Source of the DNA: Hyphomicrobiaceae bacterium
GTDB taxonomy: Bacteria; Pseudomonadota; Alphaproteobacteria; Rhizobiales; Hyphomicrobiaceae
Length of the DNA: 64,000 nucleotides
Direction: 5' to 3'
NCBI GenBank assembly: GCA_025359185.1
Contig: JANYHF010000025.1
Location: forward strand, 124,001-188,000
How positions within the stretch are numbered: position 1 is the stretch's first letter; each line of letters starts with the position of its first letter. Both the position numbers and the translations under genes were made by a program. Of the stretch, positions 53,054 through 61,970 are shown piece by piece. A model generated the notes under the pieces. The model had not been told where the DNA came from. It saw nothing but the letters and a program-made list of their open reading frames with translations, and did no database searches.

Positions 53054-54904
53054 TCAATTCTCATCCATCTTCAGCGCCGCGATAAACGCCTCTTGCGGAA
53101 TCTCCACCTTGCCGAACTGGCGCAGCTTCTTCTTGCCCGCTTTCTGCTTGTCCAGCAGTTTTCGTTTACGCGAAACATCGCCGCCATAGCACTTGGCCAG
53201 CACGTCTTTCCTCAGTGCACGGATTGTCTCGCGGGCGATCACCTTGGCGCCCAGCGCCGCCTGGATCGGAATGACGAACAGATGCGGCGGGATCAGCTCT
53301 TTGAGCTTCTCGCACATGCCACGGCCGCGTTGTTCGGCGCGGGCGCGATGGACGATCATCGACAAAGCATCGACCGGCTCGGAGTTTACCAGGATCGACA
53401 TCTTGACGAGGTCGCCCTCTTCGTAGCCGGACACGGAGTAATCGAACGAGGCGTAACCGCGCGAGACGCTCTTCAAGCGGTCGTAGAAATCGAACACGAC
53501 TTCGTTCAGCGGCAGCGAATAGATCAGCATGGCGCGCTGGCCGACATAGGTGAGTTCGATCTGGCGGCCACGGCGGTCCTGGCAGAGTTTCAGCACTGAG
53601 CCGAGATATTCGTCGGGAACCAGGATCGTCGCCTTGATCCACGGCTCCTCGATCCGCTCGATCTGGCCCGCGTCCGGCATGTCGGCGGGGTTGTGCATCT
53701 CCATCATCGTGCCGTTGGTCCGGTAGACGTGGTAGATGACCGACGGCGCAGTGGTGATCAGGTCGAGATTGAATTCGCGGCTGAGGCGCTCGGTGATGAT
53801 CTCCAAGTGCAGCAGCCCGAGGAAGCCGCAGCGATAACCAAAGCCCAGCGCGGCCGAGGTTTCCATTTCGTAGGAGAAGCTGGCGTCGTTCAGGCGCAGT
53901 TTGCCGACGGCCTCGCGCAAGCTCTCGAAATCCGCAGCATCGACCGGGAACAGGCCACAGAATACGACAGGTTGAGCCGGTTTAAAGCCGGGCAGCGCTT
54001 TGGGCGTCGGCTTGGCCGCATCCGTCACCGTATCGCCGATGCGCGTGTCGGCAACTTCCTTGATCTGCGCGGTAAAGAACCCGACTTCGCCCGGCCCGAG
54101 CTGGCTCAGCATCTCCTGCTTGGGCCGAAAAATGCCGACGCGCTCGACCTGCTGCACGGCGCCCGACGACATCAGTTTGATCTTCTGGCCCTTTTTCAAG
54201 AACCCATCGACTACGCGGACGAGAACGATCACGCCCAGATAGGCGTCGTACCAGCTGTCGATCAGCAGCGCCTTCAGCGTGCCGTTGATGTCGCCCTTGG
54301 GCGGCGGCAGGCGAGTAACGATGGCTTCGAGCACGAGATCGATGCCGATGCCGGTCTTTGCGGAAATCGGCACGGCCTGGGACGCATCAAGGCCGATCAC
54401 GTCCTCGATCTGCTGCTTTATCCGGTCAGGTTCCGCCGCAGGCAGATCGATCTTGTTGAGGATCGGCACGATCTCGTGCTTGTTGTCGAGCGCCTGATAG
54501 ACGTTGGCCAAGGTCTGGGCTTCGACACCTTGCGAAGCGTCCACAACGAGCAATGACCCCTCGCAGGCGGCCAGCGACCGGGACACTTCATAGGCGAAAT
54601 CGACGTGGCCGGGCGTGTCCATCAGGTTGAGCTGGTACATTAGCCCGTCATGCGCCTTGTAGTCGAGGCGCACGGTCTGGGCCTTGATGGTGATGCCGCG
54701 CTCGCGCTCGATGTCCATGCTATCGAGCATCTGCTCCTTCATATCACGCAAAGCGACAGCGCCGCAGGTCTGGATCAGCCGATCCGCGAGGGTGCTCTTG
54801 CCGTGGTCAATGTGGGCAATAATGGAAAAGTTGCGGATACGCGATAGCGGCATCATCGCGTCGCCCGCGCTGGCGGCCGGTTTTTGTGCAGAGGTGTCGG
54901 TCAT
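53054..54904 (-). CDS. lepA: Elongation factor 4
   Basis: LepA/EF4 is a ribosome-bound GTPase that acts in translation. The 616-aa protein has G1 [10 protein letters not shown]3 DTPGHVDF, and G4 NKID, and the family end with ...[11 protein letters not shown]. The conserved C-terminal domain is complete ([20 protein letters not shown]). An N-terminal leader of about 17 residues precedes the GTPase domain. Length and motifs are normal. The 227 bp upstream (54905-55131), up to the tRNA, must hold its promoter; I see no second gene there. Confidence 0.97.
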   Translation of the reverse strand: MTDTSAQKPAASAGDAMMPLSRIRNFSIIAHIDHGKSTLADRLIQTCGAVALRDMKEQMLDSMDIERERGITIKAQTVRLDYKAHDGLMYQLNLMDTPGHVDFAYEVSRSLAACEGSLLVVDASQGVEAQTLANVYQALDNKHEIVPILNKIDLPAAEPDRIKQQIEDVIGLDASQAVPISAKTGIGIDLVLEAIVTRLPPPKGDINGTLKALLIDSWYDAYLGVIVLVRVVDGFLKKGQKIKLMSSGAVQQVERVGIFRPKQEMLSQLGPGEVGFFTAQIKEVADTRIGDTVTDAAKPTPKALPGFKPAQPVVFCGLFPVDAADFESLREAVGKLRLNDASFSYEMETSAALGFGYRCGFLGLLHLEIITERLSREFNLDLITTAPSVIYHVYRTNGTMMEMHNPADMPDAGQIERIEEPWIKATILVPDEYLGSVLKLCQDRRGRQIELTYVGQRAMLIYSLPLNEVVFDFYDRLKSVSRGYASFDYSVSGYEEGDLVKMSILVNSEPVDALSMIVHRARAEQRGRGMCEKLKELIPPHLFVIPIQAALGAKVIARETIRALRKDVLAKCYGGDVSRKRKLLDKQKAGKKKLRQFGKVEIPQEAFIAALKMDEN

Positions 54905-55131
54905 GAGTTTGGTGTGCCGCAGGGGGCGGCGGGCGTCAAGGAGGGCGTGGCGCCTTGCTTAGTAGGTTGGGTCAAGCCTTCGCGCGAACCGACATCTCGG
55001 CCACATACGGTTTTGCAAAGGTATTGGGTCGCGCGAAGAGCGCATCGCCAATGGGGAGATTCAGCATGGTGCCCAGCACTTCGTGCCGGGCGGCCGTCTC
55101 CCGGAGCGGGTGTCGCCTGGCACAAGTATTA

Positions 55132-55206
55132 TGGTGCTGCCGATAGGAATTGAACCTACGACCCCACCCTTACCAAGGGTGTGCTCTACCCCTGAGCTAC
55201 GGCAGC
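55132..55206 (-). tRNA. tRNA-Thr (GGT)
   Basis: Read on the minus strand, a 75-base sequence folds as a full cloverleaf: acceptor GCTGCCG / CGGCAGC, D-arm GCTC-GAGC, anticodon stem CACCC / GGGTG with loop TTGGTAA (anticodon GGT, threonine), and T-arm with GTTCAAT-type loop, ending in an encoded discriminator A and CCA. All stems pair. It stands alone between lepA and a VOC gene. Confidence 0.96.
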
Positions 55207-55314
55207 TTGAGGCAATACAGTGGTGCCACAAGGCGAGGCAAGCCGCAAGCGCGAGTTAAGGTTGCCTGTCCCAGCTGCATCGATCTATGATTTCTTGAGC
55301 AGCGAGGTCTGGCA

Positions 55315-55692
55315 ATGGCGCAAACAGCACACCACGGCATTCGTTTCGGGCGGATGGCTGCGATGATCCCCGAACGGGACATCGACAAGGCGCGCGCGTT
55401 CTATACTGGCGTTCTCGGTTTTACGTCCACCTTCGAGAACGGCACTCCCGTGGGCTTCGTGATTTTGGAGCGTAACTCTGCGGAACTACACCTCACACTT
55501 CAACCGGACTACCCGGCTGCTCCCTTCAATGTCGCGCATCTGATGGTCGATAATGTGAACGGTCTCCACGCCATCTGTCTTGGCCATGGCCTCAAGATCG
55601 TGAAGGACCTCCGCGACCAGGACTATGGCCTGCGCGCCTTTGTGTTCGAGGACCCTGACGGCAACAGGATCGACGTCGGGCAGCCAATCTGA
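55315..55692 (+). CDS. VOC (glyoxalase/bleomycin-resistance fold) protein
   Basis: This 125-aa single-domain VOC protein has the family opening IPERDIDKARAFYTGVLGF and the closing FVFEDPDGNRIDVGQ. In metal-dependent members the metal ligands are a His/Glu set; here His is at RMAAMI in place of the usual leading His, and Glu lies in LHLTLQ-/FEDPDG parts, so metal binding is unclear. Function unknown: glyoxalase-like, dioxygenase-like or a binding protein. It is followed closely by the small ORF at 55699. Confidence 0.88.
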   Translation: MAQTAHHGIRFGRMAAMIPERDIDKARAFYTGVLGFTSTFENGTPVGFVILERNSAELHLTLQPDYPAAPFNVAHLMVDNVNGLHAICLGHGLKIVKDLRDQDYGLRAFVFEDPDGNRIDVGQPI

Positions 55693-55698
55693 GACTGA

Positions 55699-55875
55699 AT
55701 GGCTATGCCCAAAAATCCTACCGCCATTCGCATCGAAGCTGACCGACGGGCGCGGGCCGCCGCCGCCTTGCGCGCCAACCTCTCGCGCCGCAAGGACCAG
55801 CAGCGTCAACAAAGTGTTGACGAGCCCGCCCCGGCTGGCCCGCTTCCTGCAAAACCAGGTGTTACGAACGGTTGA
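55699..55875 (+). CDS. 58-aa Arg/Ala-rich small protein upstream of murA
   Basis: This ORF is below the track's size limit. ATG 55699 (or 55705) opens MAMPKNPTAIRIEADRRARA and continues AAAALRANLSRRKDQQRQQS to a TGA at 55875. It is a strongly basic helix followed by a Pro/Ala tail. Small Arg/Ala-rich proteins of this type (RAxALRxNLxRRK) are often found just upstream of murA in alphaproteobacteria, and that is the position here (134 bp before). The basic helix suggests nucleic-acid or ribosome binding. It starts six bases after the VOC stop, so the two are probably co-transcribed; no clear ribosome site. Confidence 0.7.
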   Translation: MAMPKNPTAIRIEADRRARAAAALRANLSRRKDQQRQQSVDEPAPAGPLPAKPGVTNG

Positions 55876-56009
55876 TGCCGGCCTTGCTCGCGCCAAGACC
55901 TGCCGTTAAGACTTCGCGCCACGTTGCGCTAGGCTCGGCTTCAGCCGCATTGTGCCGTCATGATTCTCCGCCGCCTCACGAGCGGTGAACGCTCCAGGGG
56001 ACACTTCAA

Positions 56010-57299
56010 ATGGATCGCATTCGCATCACGGGTGGGCACAAGCTCGAAGGCATCATCCCGATTTCGGGCGCCAAGAATGCCGCGCTGCCGTTGATGATCG
56101 CCTCCATCCTCACGCCAGAGACGCTCACCCTCAAGAATGTGCCGAACTTGGCCGACGTCAACATGCTGGCGCGGATCTTGCGCAACCACGGCGTTGATCT
56201 CACGATCGAGGGCAAACGGGCGGGCGGCAAAGGGCATCTGGGCGAGACGTTCCATCTCACCGCGCGCGAAATCGTCGATACCACGGCGCCCTATGAACTT
56301 GTCTCGCGGATGCGGGCCAGCTTCTGGGTTTTGGGGCCGCTGGTCGCCCGTTGCCGCCAGGCGCGCGTCTCCATGCCGGGCGGTTGCGCCATCGGCACGC
56401 GGCCGGTGGATTTGCATTTGCAGGGACTGAAACAACTAGGCGCCGAGATCGATATCGATGGCGGCTATGTGGTGGCCAAGGCGCCAAAAGGCCTCAAGGG
56501 CGCGCGGATCATTTTCCCCAAGGTGTCGGTGGGCGCCACGCACCAGATCCTGATGGCGGCGGTGCTGGCCAAGGGCGAAACCGTGATCGAGAACGCCGCC
56601 CGCGAGCCCGAAATCGCCGATGTGGCCCGCTGTCTGGTGGCGATGGGTGCCAAGATCGAGGGCGTTGGTACGTCGACGCTGCGCATCCAGGGCGTTGACC
56701 GCCTCGAAGGTGCGCGCCACGCTGTACTGCCGGACCGCATCGAGACCGGCACCTTCGCCATGGCAGTGGCGGCGGCAGGCGGCAACGTCATGCTGCAAGG
56801 CGCGCAGATCGAAGACCTGGAATCGGCGATGAACGTGCTGGCCGATTGCGGGGCCACCGTGAAGCCGACGCCCGATGGCATCCAAATCACGCGCAACGGC
56901 AACGGCATCGGCCCTGTCAGCGTCGAGACACAACCGTTCCCCGGCTTCCCCACCGATTTGCAGGCGCAACTCATGGCGCTGATGACCCGCGCCGATGGCA
57001 CCAGCACCATCCGCGAGACGATTTTCGAGAACCGCTTCATGCATGTGCAGGAACTCGTGCGGCTCGGCGCCGACATTCACATGCAGGGCGATATCGCCAC
57101 CGTGCGCGGCGTCAAACGGCTTACCGGCGCGCCGGTCATGGCGACCGATCTGCGCGCGTCGGTGTCCCTGGTCATCGGCGGGCTGATGGCCGAGGGCGAG
57201 ACCATGATCAACCGCGTCTACCATCTAGACCGGGGTTTTGAGCGGCTGGAAGAAAAGCTCAGCCGCTGTGGCGCACAGATCGAACGCATCACGGGATAG
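56010..57299 (+). CDS. murA: UDP-N-acetylglucosamine 1-carboxyvinyltransferase
   Basis: MurA makes the first committed step in peptidoglycan synthesis, transferring enolpyruvate from PEP to UDP-GlcNAc, in the cytoplasm. The 429-aa protein has the family opening [20 protein letters not shown] with the substrate-binding Lys and Asn, and the reactive Cys126 in [13 protein letters not shown], the target of fosfomycin. The C-terminus with [13 protein letters not shown] is typical. The standard Cys rather than Asp predicts normal fosfomycin sensitivity. Length normal. It is followed by the DUF900 hydrolase gene 71 bp later. Confidence 0.97.
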   Translation: MDRIRITGGHKLEGIIPISGAKNAALPLMIASILTPETLTLKNVPNLADVNMLARILRNHGVDLTIEGKRAGGKGHLGETFHLTAREIVDTTAPYELVSRMRASFWVLGPLVARCRQARVSMPGGCAIGTRPVDLHLQGLKQLGAEIDIDGGYVVAKAPKGLKGARIIFPKVSVGATHQILMAAVLAKGETVIENAAREPEIADVARCLVAMGAKIEGVGTSTLRIQGVDRLEGARHAVLPDRIETGTFAMAVAAAGGNVMLQGAQIEDLESAMNVLADCGATVKPTPDGIQITRNGNGIGPVSVETQPFPGFPTDLQAQLMALMTRADGTSTIRETIFENRFMHVQELVRLGADIHMQGDIATVRGVKRLTGAPVMATDLRASVSLVIGGLMAEGETMINRVYHLDRGFERLEEKLSRCGAQIERITG

Positions 57300-57370
57300 C
57301 GCGCCCGCCTGCCCCAATTCGGCCAATTGTACGTGGCACCCCTTAGTTAGTGTTGGCGGGGAGATAAGTC

Positions 57371-59296
57371 ATGGTCGGTTGGCTGGGCAAGGTGTGCGGA
57401 CCGCTTCGTCTCCATTGGCTGGCTGCGGCCGTCTGCATGCTGCTTGCCGTGGAACCGTCCGCCCACGCGCAATCTTCGGCTCAACTCGACACTGCCGCCG
57501 CAAAATTTGAGACACTCGCCAAGGCCGGCAAAACCGATGCCGCCATCGCGCTTGGCAACCGGCTGGTGCGCGCGGCCCGCAAAGCGCTGCCCAGAACCGA
57601 CCCGAGGCTGGGCGTTTATATCAGCGAACTTGCCCAGCTCTACAGCGATCGCGGACGTCTCGAGGCGGCGGCTAAGCTGGCGCTGGAGGCCCTGCTGCTG
57701 CCCGTGGCCGACAACAACTCACCGGGGCCTGACCTGAAAGCGCTGTCGGATATTCTGGCAAAAGCCAAAAAGCTCGATGCCGCCGAGGCCGCCATCGTGC
57801 GCGCGCTGGCGCTGGCCGAGGATGGTGACGGCCCAGGCAGCGTGCAGGCTCGCGCCCTGCAAACCCGCCTCGCCGAAATCTACGAACGTCAGGGCCGCAC
57901 GGCCGAGGCCGCGAACTTGCGGCAGCGCGTGGCGTCCCTACCGGATGACCTGGGGAGGCCCGCCGGCCAGACATTTGATTTACCCACTGCTGTGCCGCAG
58001 GACAAACGAAGTGCGCAAGAAGAAGGTGCTGGCGGCGGCGCATCCAGCGCCGATCAGCAGCAGCCTATGGCAGCGCCACCGCCTCCAGCCGTTTCAGAGC
58101 CGCAGCCAGGCGCAGCCGCTCCCTCGACCGAAGCCGCCCCGCCGCCAGAGGTGGTCGAAAAGGCGCCGCCCGCCAAGACGACGTTGGCCAAGCCGAAAAT
58201 GGGTGCACGCCGCAAACCGGCCGCCGCCACCCGGGCAGAGCCGAACTTTGCCAACATCGATCAGGCCGACTATAGCGTCGTCAACGTGTTCTACGGCACC
58301 AACCGGCAGCCAGGCCCCGGCTCCGCCCGCGTCTCCTTCACGAGTGGCGACGCCAACAAACTCACGCTCGGCATGGCCCGGGTTACGGTGCCTGCGTCGC
58401 ATCAGGTGCCGCAGGTCGAGCGGCCCTGGGCGCTGCGGGTGCCTGGCACCGAGATTGAGATCACTTTCGAAACCCAGGACCCCAAGAAGCATTTCACCAT
58501 CGCTTCGATCGAGGCCTTGCCACAGGATCAGTTCCTGGCCAAGGCGCGCGACCAGCTGGCGCAATCAAAAACCTTCAAAGGCCAGGCTTTTGTTTTTGTC
58601 CACGGCTTCTACAATACGTTCGATGATGCGCTCTACCGCACCGCGCAAATCGCCTATGACATGCAGTTCGACGGCGCTACCTTCATGTACAGCTGGCCGT
58701 CGGCGGGCACGCTGGACGCCTACCGTTCAGACCTGCCGCGCGCCAAGGCTGCGGGGCGGCATTTGCGCGCATTTCTCGATCTCGTAGCGCACAAAACCGG
58801 CGCAACCCGCATTTCGGTGATCGCCCACAGCATGGGCAACCGGCCGCTAATGGAAGCCTTAGACGAAACCGTCGCCTTCGACCGGCCGTCACCCGATACC
58901 GCTATCGACGAAGTGGTGCTGGCCGCGCCCGATGTCGGCCGGGAGGAGTTTTCCACGATGATCGGCCATATGCAGAATGTTCGCGGTGGCATTACTCTTT
59001 ATGCGGCGTCGAACGATCTGGCGCTGGCCGCCTCGCAAACCTTCAATCACGAACCGCGCGCCGGCGACACGCGCTATGGCGGCCCGCTGCTGCTGCCCCA
59101 CATGGACACCATCGACGCGACCCTCACCAGCCTGCAACTGTTCCGCCTCAACCACTATTACGTCGCCGAATCCTCATCGATCCTGTGCGATCTCGAACAT
59201 ATCCTGCGCAACGGCGAGCGCCCGCCCGACAAGCGCTCGAAGATGTTCATGAGCGTCAAGGATACGCAGGGCACGTATTATGCGTACAGGCCGTAA
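57371..59296 (+). CDS. Alpha/beta hydrolase, DUF900 family, with N-terminal TPR-like region
   Basis: This 641-aa exported hydrolase has a hydrophobic N-terminal signal (LHWLAAAVCMLLAVEPSAHA). Residues ~45-200 are helical repeats like TPRs (KLALEALLLP, AAIVRALALAE), then a Pro/Ala-rich linker (~205-290). Residues ~305-640 form the DUF900 alpha/beta hydrolase, opening with FYGTNRQPGP and bearing the nucleophile Ser in VIAHSMGN and the oxyanion-side HGFYNTFDDALYR. Substrate unknown; esterase or peptidase possible. TPR fused to a DUF900 domain suggests work on a protein complex in the envelope. It follows murA in the same direction; co-transcription possible. Confidence 0.87.
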   Translation: MVGWLGKVCGPLRLHWLAAAVCMLLAVEPSAHAQSSAQLDTAAAKFETLAKAGKTDAAIALGNRLVRAARKALPRTDPRLGVYISELAQLYSDRGRLEAAAKLALEALLLPVADNNSPGPDLKALSDILAKAKKLDAAEAAIVRALALAEDGDGPGSVQARALQTRLAEIYERQGRTAEAANLRQRVASLPDDLGRPAGQTFDLPTAVPQDKRSAQEEGAGGGASSADQQQPMAAPPPPAVSEPQPGAAAPSTEAAPPPEVVEKAPPAKTTLAKPKMGARRKPAAATRAEPNFANIDQADYSVVNVFYGTNRQPGPGSARVSFTSGDANKLTLGMARVTVPASHQVPQVERPWALRVPGTEIEITFETQDPKKHFTIASIEALPQDQFLAKARDQLAQSKTFKGQAFVFVHGFYNTFDDALYRTAQIAYDMQFDGATFMYSWPSAGTLDAYRSDLPRAKAAGRHLRAFLDLVAHKTGATRISVIAHSMGNRPLMEALDETVAFDRPSPDTAIDEVVLAAPDVGREEFSTMIGHMQNVRGGITLYAASNDLALAASQTFNHEPRAGDTRYGGPLLLPHMDTIDATLTSLQLFRLNHYYVAESSSILCDLEHILRNGERPPDKRSKMFMSVKDTQGTYYAYRP

Positions 59297-60143
59297 ATAG
59301 GTCAGTGCGTCATCCTAGGGTATTTCCGGTTCAGGTTGAAGCAGGCGCCCGCTGTTGAACTGCTTTCCCACCCCACCCACATCCCAGCCTTCGCAGGGCT
59401 ACGGCTTGGCAGGCTGTCCTACCTCCTCAAGGGGGAAGGAACGCAATTCACGAAAAAACGCATTGCCATGGATACTTGCGTCTCCTCCCCCTTGAGGGGC
59501 TACCGGATTCACACATCTCGAAAACATATCGCAACATCAGTGGTTTATCGGGTGGGGCGTCCACCTCTTCCTTGTGGGGAGGTCGGAGCCGAAGGCTCCG
59601 GGTGCGGGTAGGAGCTTGGAGAAATAGGACGTATATTTTTCTTCGGTAAAGGCGTGCGTTCTATTGAAAAATCAACACCTTGGCCGACCCCCACCCGTCG
59701 CTTGGCTCCGGCCTCCCCACAAGGGGGAGGCGGGAGCACGCGGCTCCGGCAATGCATGACTTTGCAGTCCAGTGCAACGCTGTAGACCTGAGTGAATGCC
59801 GAAGCCCTCGACCAGGGGAGGAACAAGGCGGGGGCGGGCGATCTCACCATGAACGGCGCTTCGATTCCGTCTGAACCAGAAAAGCTCTAGATGCGCTTCA
59901 GCTTCCTACATGGGTGAAGTGCGGAGCCGCGATCTTGTACGTGGTTCAAGCACCTGTCCGAGCCAGAAGATCCCGCGTCAGCGGTGAATCGATGAAGGAT
60001 CGCTGCACCGCATTCGGGCTGACAGGTTAGCAATTCTGATCGACAAATCTGCACGGGTCAAACCGTGAGCACACGGCCCAGCAAGGCAGTGTTGTGCACC
60101 GGGTATGCGTGTTCCGTGCTTTGCCCCTCTGCCAAACTCCTCC
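59297..60143. repeat. Repeat-filled 847-bp non-coding stretch
   Basis: This gap between convergent DUF900 and cysK genes has no convincing gene. It holds at least three family C units: around 59360-59440 (CCTCAAGGGGGAAGGA), 59490-59500 (CCCCCTTGAGGGG) and 59566-59730, including CCTTGTGGGGAGG and its complement CCTCCCCACAAGGGGGAGG about 130 bases apart. Family B-like fragments are at about 59920-60010. Short track ORFs here translate the repeats and are not credible. The region looks like a landing zone where palindromic elements have accumulated. Confidence 0.75.
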
Positions 60144-61130
60144 CTACACCCCCTCAAACAGCGCCGTGGACAGATATCGTTCGGCAAAACTGCACGCGAT
60201 CGTCAGGATACGTTTGCCTTCCATCCCTGGCCGCTTGGCGACTTCCAGCGCCGCCGCAACGTTCGCGCCCGTGGAAATCCCGCCTGGAATACCATCCAGC
60301 TTCGCCAGCAGCCGTGAGGTCGCAAACGCCGTGTCGTTGTCCATCTTGATGATTTCGTCGACCAGCTTCATGTCCATGACCGGGGGAATGAACCCGGCGC
60401 CGATGCCTTGGATTTTGTGCGGGCCGGGCACGCCACCGGACATGACGGGACTGTTGGTTGGCTCGACGGCGATCACCTTCAAGTGCGGCAAGCGTGGCTT
60501 CAGCGTGCGGCCAACGCCGGTAATCGAGCCGCCGGTGCCGACGGCCGAAATGAACACGTCGAGCTGGCCGCCGGTATCACTCCAGATTTCTTCCGCCGTC
60601 GTCCGTTCGTGCACTTCAGGATTGGCCGGGTTGCTGAACTGGCCGGGGATGATGGACTTGGGCGTTGCCGCCAGAAGTTCGTCAGCGCGGGCGATGGCGC
60701 CCTTCATGCCTTTTTCGGCAGGCGTCAGCACCAGTTCGGCGCCGAGGAAGGCCAGCAGTTTGCGCCTTTCGATCGACATGCTTTCGGGCATCGTCAGTAT
60801 AAGTCTGTAGCCGCGCGCGGCGGCAACGAAGGCGAGCGCAATTCCGGTGTTGCCCGACGTGGGTTCGATCAGGACACTGCCGGGACCGATCTTGCCGGCC
60901 GCTTCGAGGGAATCGATGAGCGACACGCCGATGCGGTCCTTGACCGAGGCGAGCGGGTTGAAGAATTCCAGCTTGAGCAGTATTTCGGCCTTGGCGCCGG
61001 CCTCCTTGGCGATACGGTTGAGGCGCACCACGGGGGTGTTGCCGATGGTCTCGGTGATGTCGTTGAACACCCGGTCGTGACCCCACTTGTGGGTGCCCTC
61101 AAGCGTCTTGATGTGGATGGACTCGTTCAT
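60144..61130 (-). CDS. cysK: Cysteine synthase A
   Basis: CysK makes cysteine from O-acetylserine and sulfide with PLP. The 328-aa enzyme has the PLP lysine in NPLASVKDRIG, the phosphate-binding loop TSGNTGIALAF, and the GTGGSITGVGRTLK block. The N-terminus with an extra ~20 residues (MNESIHIKTLEGTHKWGHDR) before IGNTPVVRLN is longer than the E. coli form and occurs in related alphaproteobacteria. Only this gene is on its transcript as far as I can see. Triple GAGCGGGAAT-type repeats lie 90-140 bp upstream and may be a control site. Confidence 0.95.
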   Translation of the reverse strand: MNESIHIKTLEGTHKWGHDRVFNDITETIGNTPVVRLNRIAKEAGAKAEILLKLEFFNPLASVKDRIGVSLIDSLEAAGKIGPGSVLIEPTSGNTGIALAFVAAARGYRLILTMPESMSIERRKLLAFLGAELVLTPAEKGMKGAIARADELLAATPKSIIPGQFSNPANPEVHERTTAEEIWSDTGGQLDVFISAVGTGGSITGVGRTLKPRLPHLKVIAVEPTNSPVMSGGVPGPHKIQGIGAGFIPPVMDMKLVDEIIKMDNDTAFATSRLLAKLDGIPGGISTGANVAAALEVAKRPGMEGKRILTIACSFAERYLSTALFEGV

Positions 61131-61219
61131 GATGAACTCCGGGTTTTGGGGGGAGGAAGGCCTGCACTCATCTTGGCGTATTGGCGCTGTGGACGCTAGG
61201 TGCGGGAACCATCACTGTT

Positions 61220-61271
61220 TGAGCGGGAATCGCCGCGAACCATACCTAAATGAGCGGGAATGAGCGGGAAT
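61220..61271. promoter_or_regulatory. Three direct copies of TGAGCGGGAAT upstream of cysK
   Basis: The 11-mer TGAGCGGGAAT occurs at 61220-61230, 61251-61261 and 61261-61271, and a weaker cousin, TGCGGGAAC, at 61201-61209. The spacing is 31 and 10 bases, close to three and one helical turns, so the copies face the same side of DNA. They lie 90-141 bp before the cysK start, in the 195-bp gap between cysK and dut. This pattern fits a binding site for a multimeric regulator; which one is unknown. Confidence 0.45.
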
Positions 61272-61325
61272 GAACACGTTCGTGCACTGAATTATACCTC
61301 TGCAAGCGGGCACCCACGCTCCAGA

Positions 61326-61967
61326 TTAACCCTTTCGCGAGCGTTTGCCCGTCGAACCAAATCCCCCCGCGCCTCGCTTGGTTTCGACAAGCATTGCCTT
61401 CTCTATGTATATCGCCGGCACGACGATGGCGAACACCAGCTGGGCAATCCGGTCGCCGCGCGCGATGGTAAACGGCTCCGTGCCGTGGTTAATCAGCAGC
61501 ACACCGATCTCGCCGCGATAGTCGGAATCGATGGTGCCAGGCGCGTTAAGCACGGTCACACCATGCTTAAGGGCGAGCCCGGAGCGGGGCCGGACCTGAC
61601 CTTCGCAGCCCAGCGGAATTTGCATGACGATGCCGGTAGGTACCAGCGCGCGTGCGCCTGGCGCAAGGGTTAGGGGGCTCTCTTCGGGCACAGCCGCGGT
61701 CAAGTCTACGCCTGAGGCGCCGTCCGTCTGATAGGCCGGCAATGGCAGACTTTCACCATGCGGCAGGCGCTTGATGGTCACTTCGAGCGGTTCGTCCTGC
61801 GGGCCATCGAAATCATCCAACTCGTCGAATTCGTCAATGCCCACAAGCTCCGCTAGATCAGCCATTTTGGCCATGATGTCGGCCAACTGGCGCGGGTCCG
61901 ATGGCAATCCATGACGGCCGATGGGGGATTTGGGAGCCGGAGGTCCGGCTTTTTTGCTCTTGATCAT
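61326..61967 (-). CDS. dut: dUTPase with acidic N-terminal extension
   Basis: Dut hydrolyses dUTP to dUMP and pyrophosphate, keeping uracil out of DNA. The five family motifs are present: [38 protein letters not shown], and the C-terminal GAGGFGSTG. Usual length is ~150 aa; here the protein is 213 aa because of about 58 extra N-terminal residues, with a basic start and an acidic helix ([18 protein letters not shown]). The start codon could be later, but no strong alternative is seen. It follows coaBC by 3 bp, so the two are co-transcribed, a common alphaproteobacterial arrangement. Confidence 0.95.
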   Translation of the reverse strand: MIKSKKAGPPAPKSPIGRHGLPSDPRQLADIMAKMADLAELVGIDEFDELDDFDGPQDEPLEVTIKRLPHGESLPLPAYQTDGASGVDLTAAVPEESPLTLAPGARALVPTGIVMQIPLGCEGQVRPRSGLALKHGVTVLNAPGTIDSDYRGEIGVLLINHGTEPFTIARGDRIAQLVFAIVVPAIYIEKAMLVETKRGAGGFGSTGKRSRKG

Positions 61968-61970
61968 GGT

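Noticed and set aside
54905-55131. Small ORFs between lepA and the tRNA
   Set aside because: The 63- to 92-aa frames overlap each other on both strands, lack ribosome sites and show no family resemblance.
59336-59874. Short ORFs of 64-101 aa in the repeat-filled gap
   Set aside because: They translate the palindromic repeats (strings such as PLRGY and PPPCGEAGA) and have no start signals.
61201-61271. Iteron-type replication origin
   Set aside because: Only three copies, no replication-initiator gene and no AT-rich unwinding region; a promoter-control site fits better.
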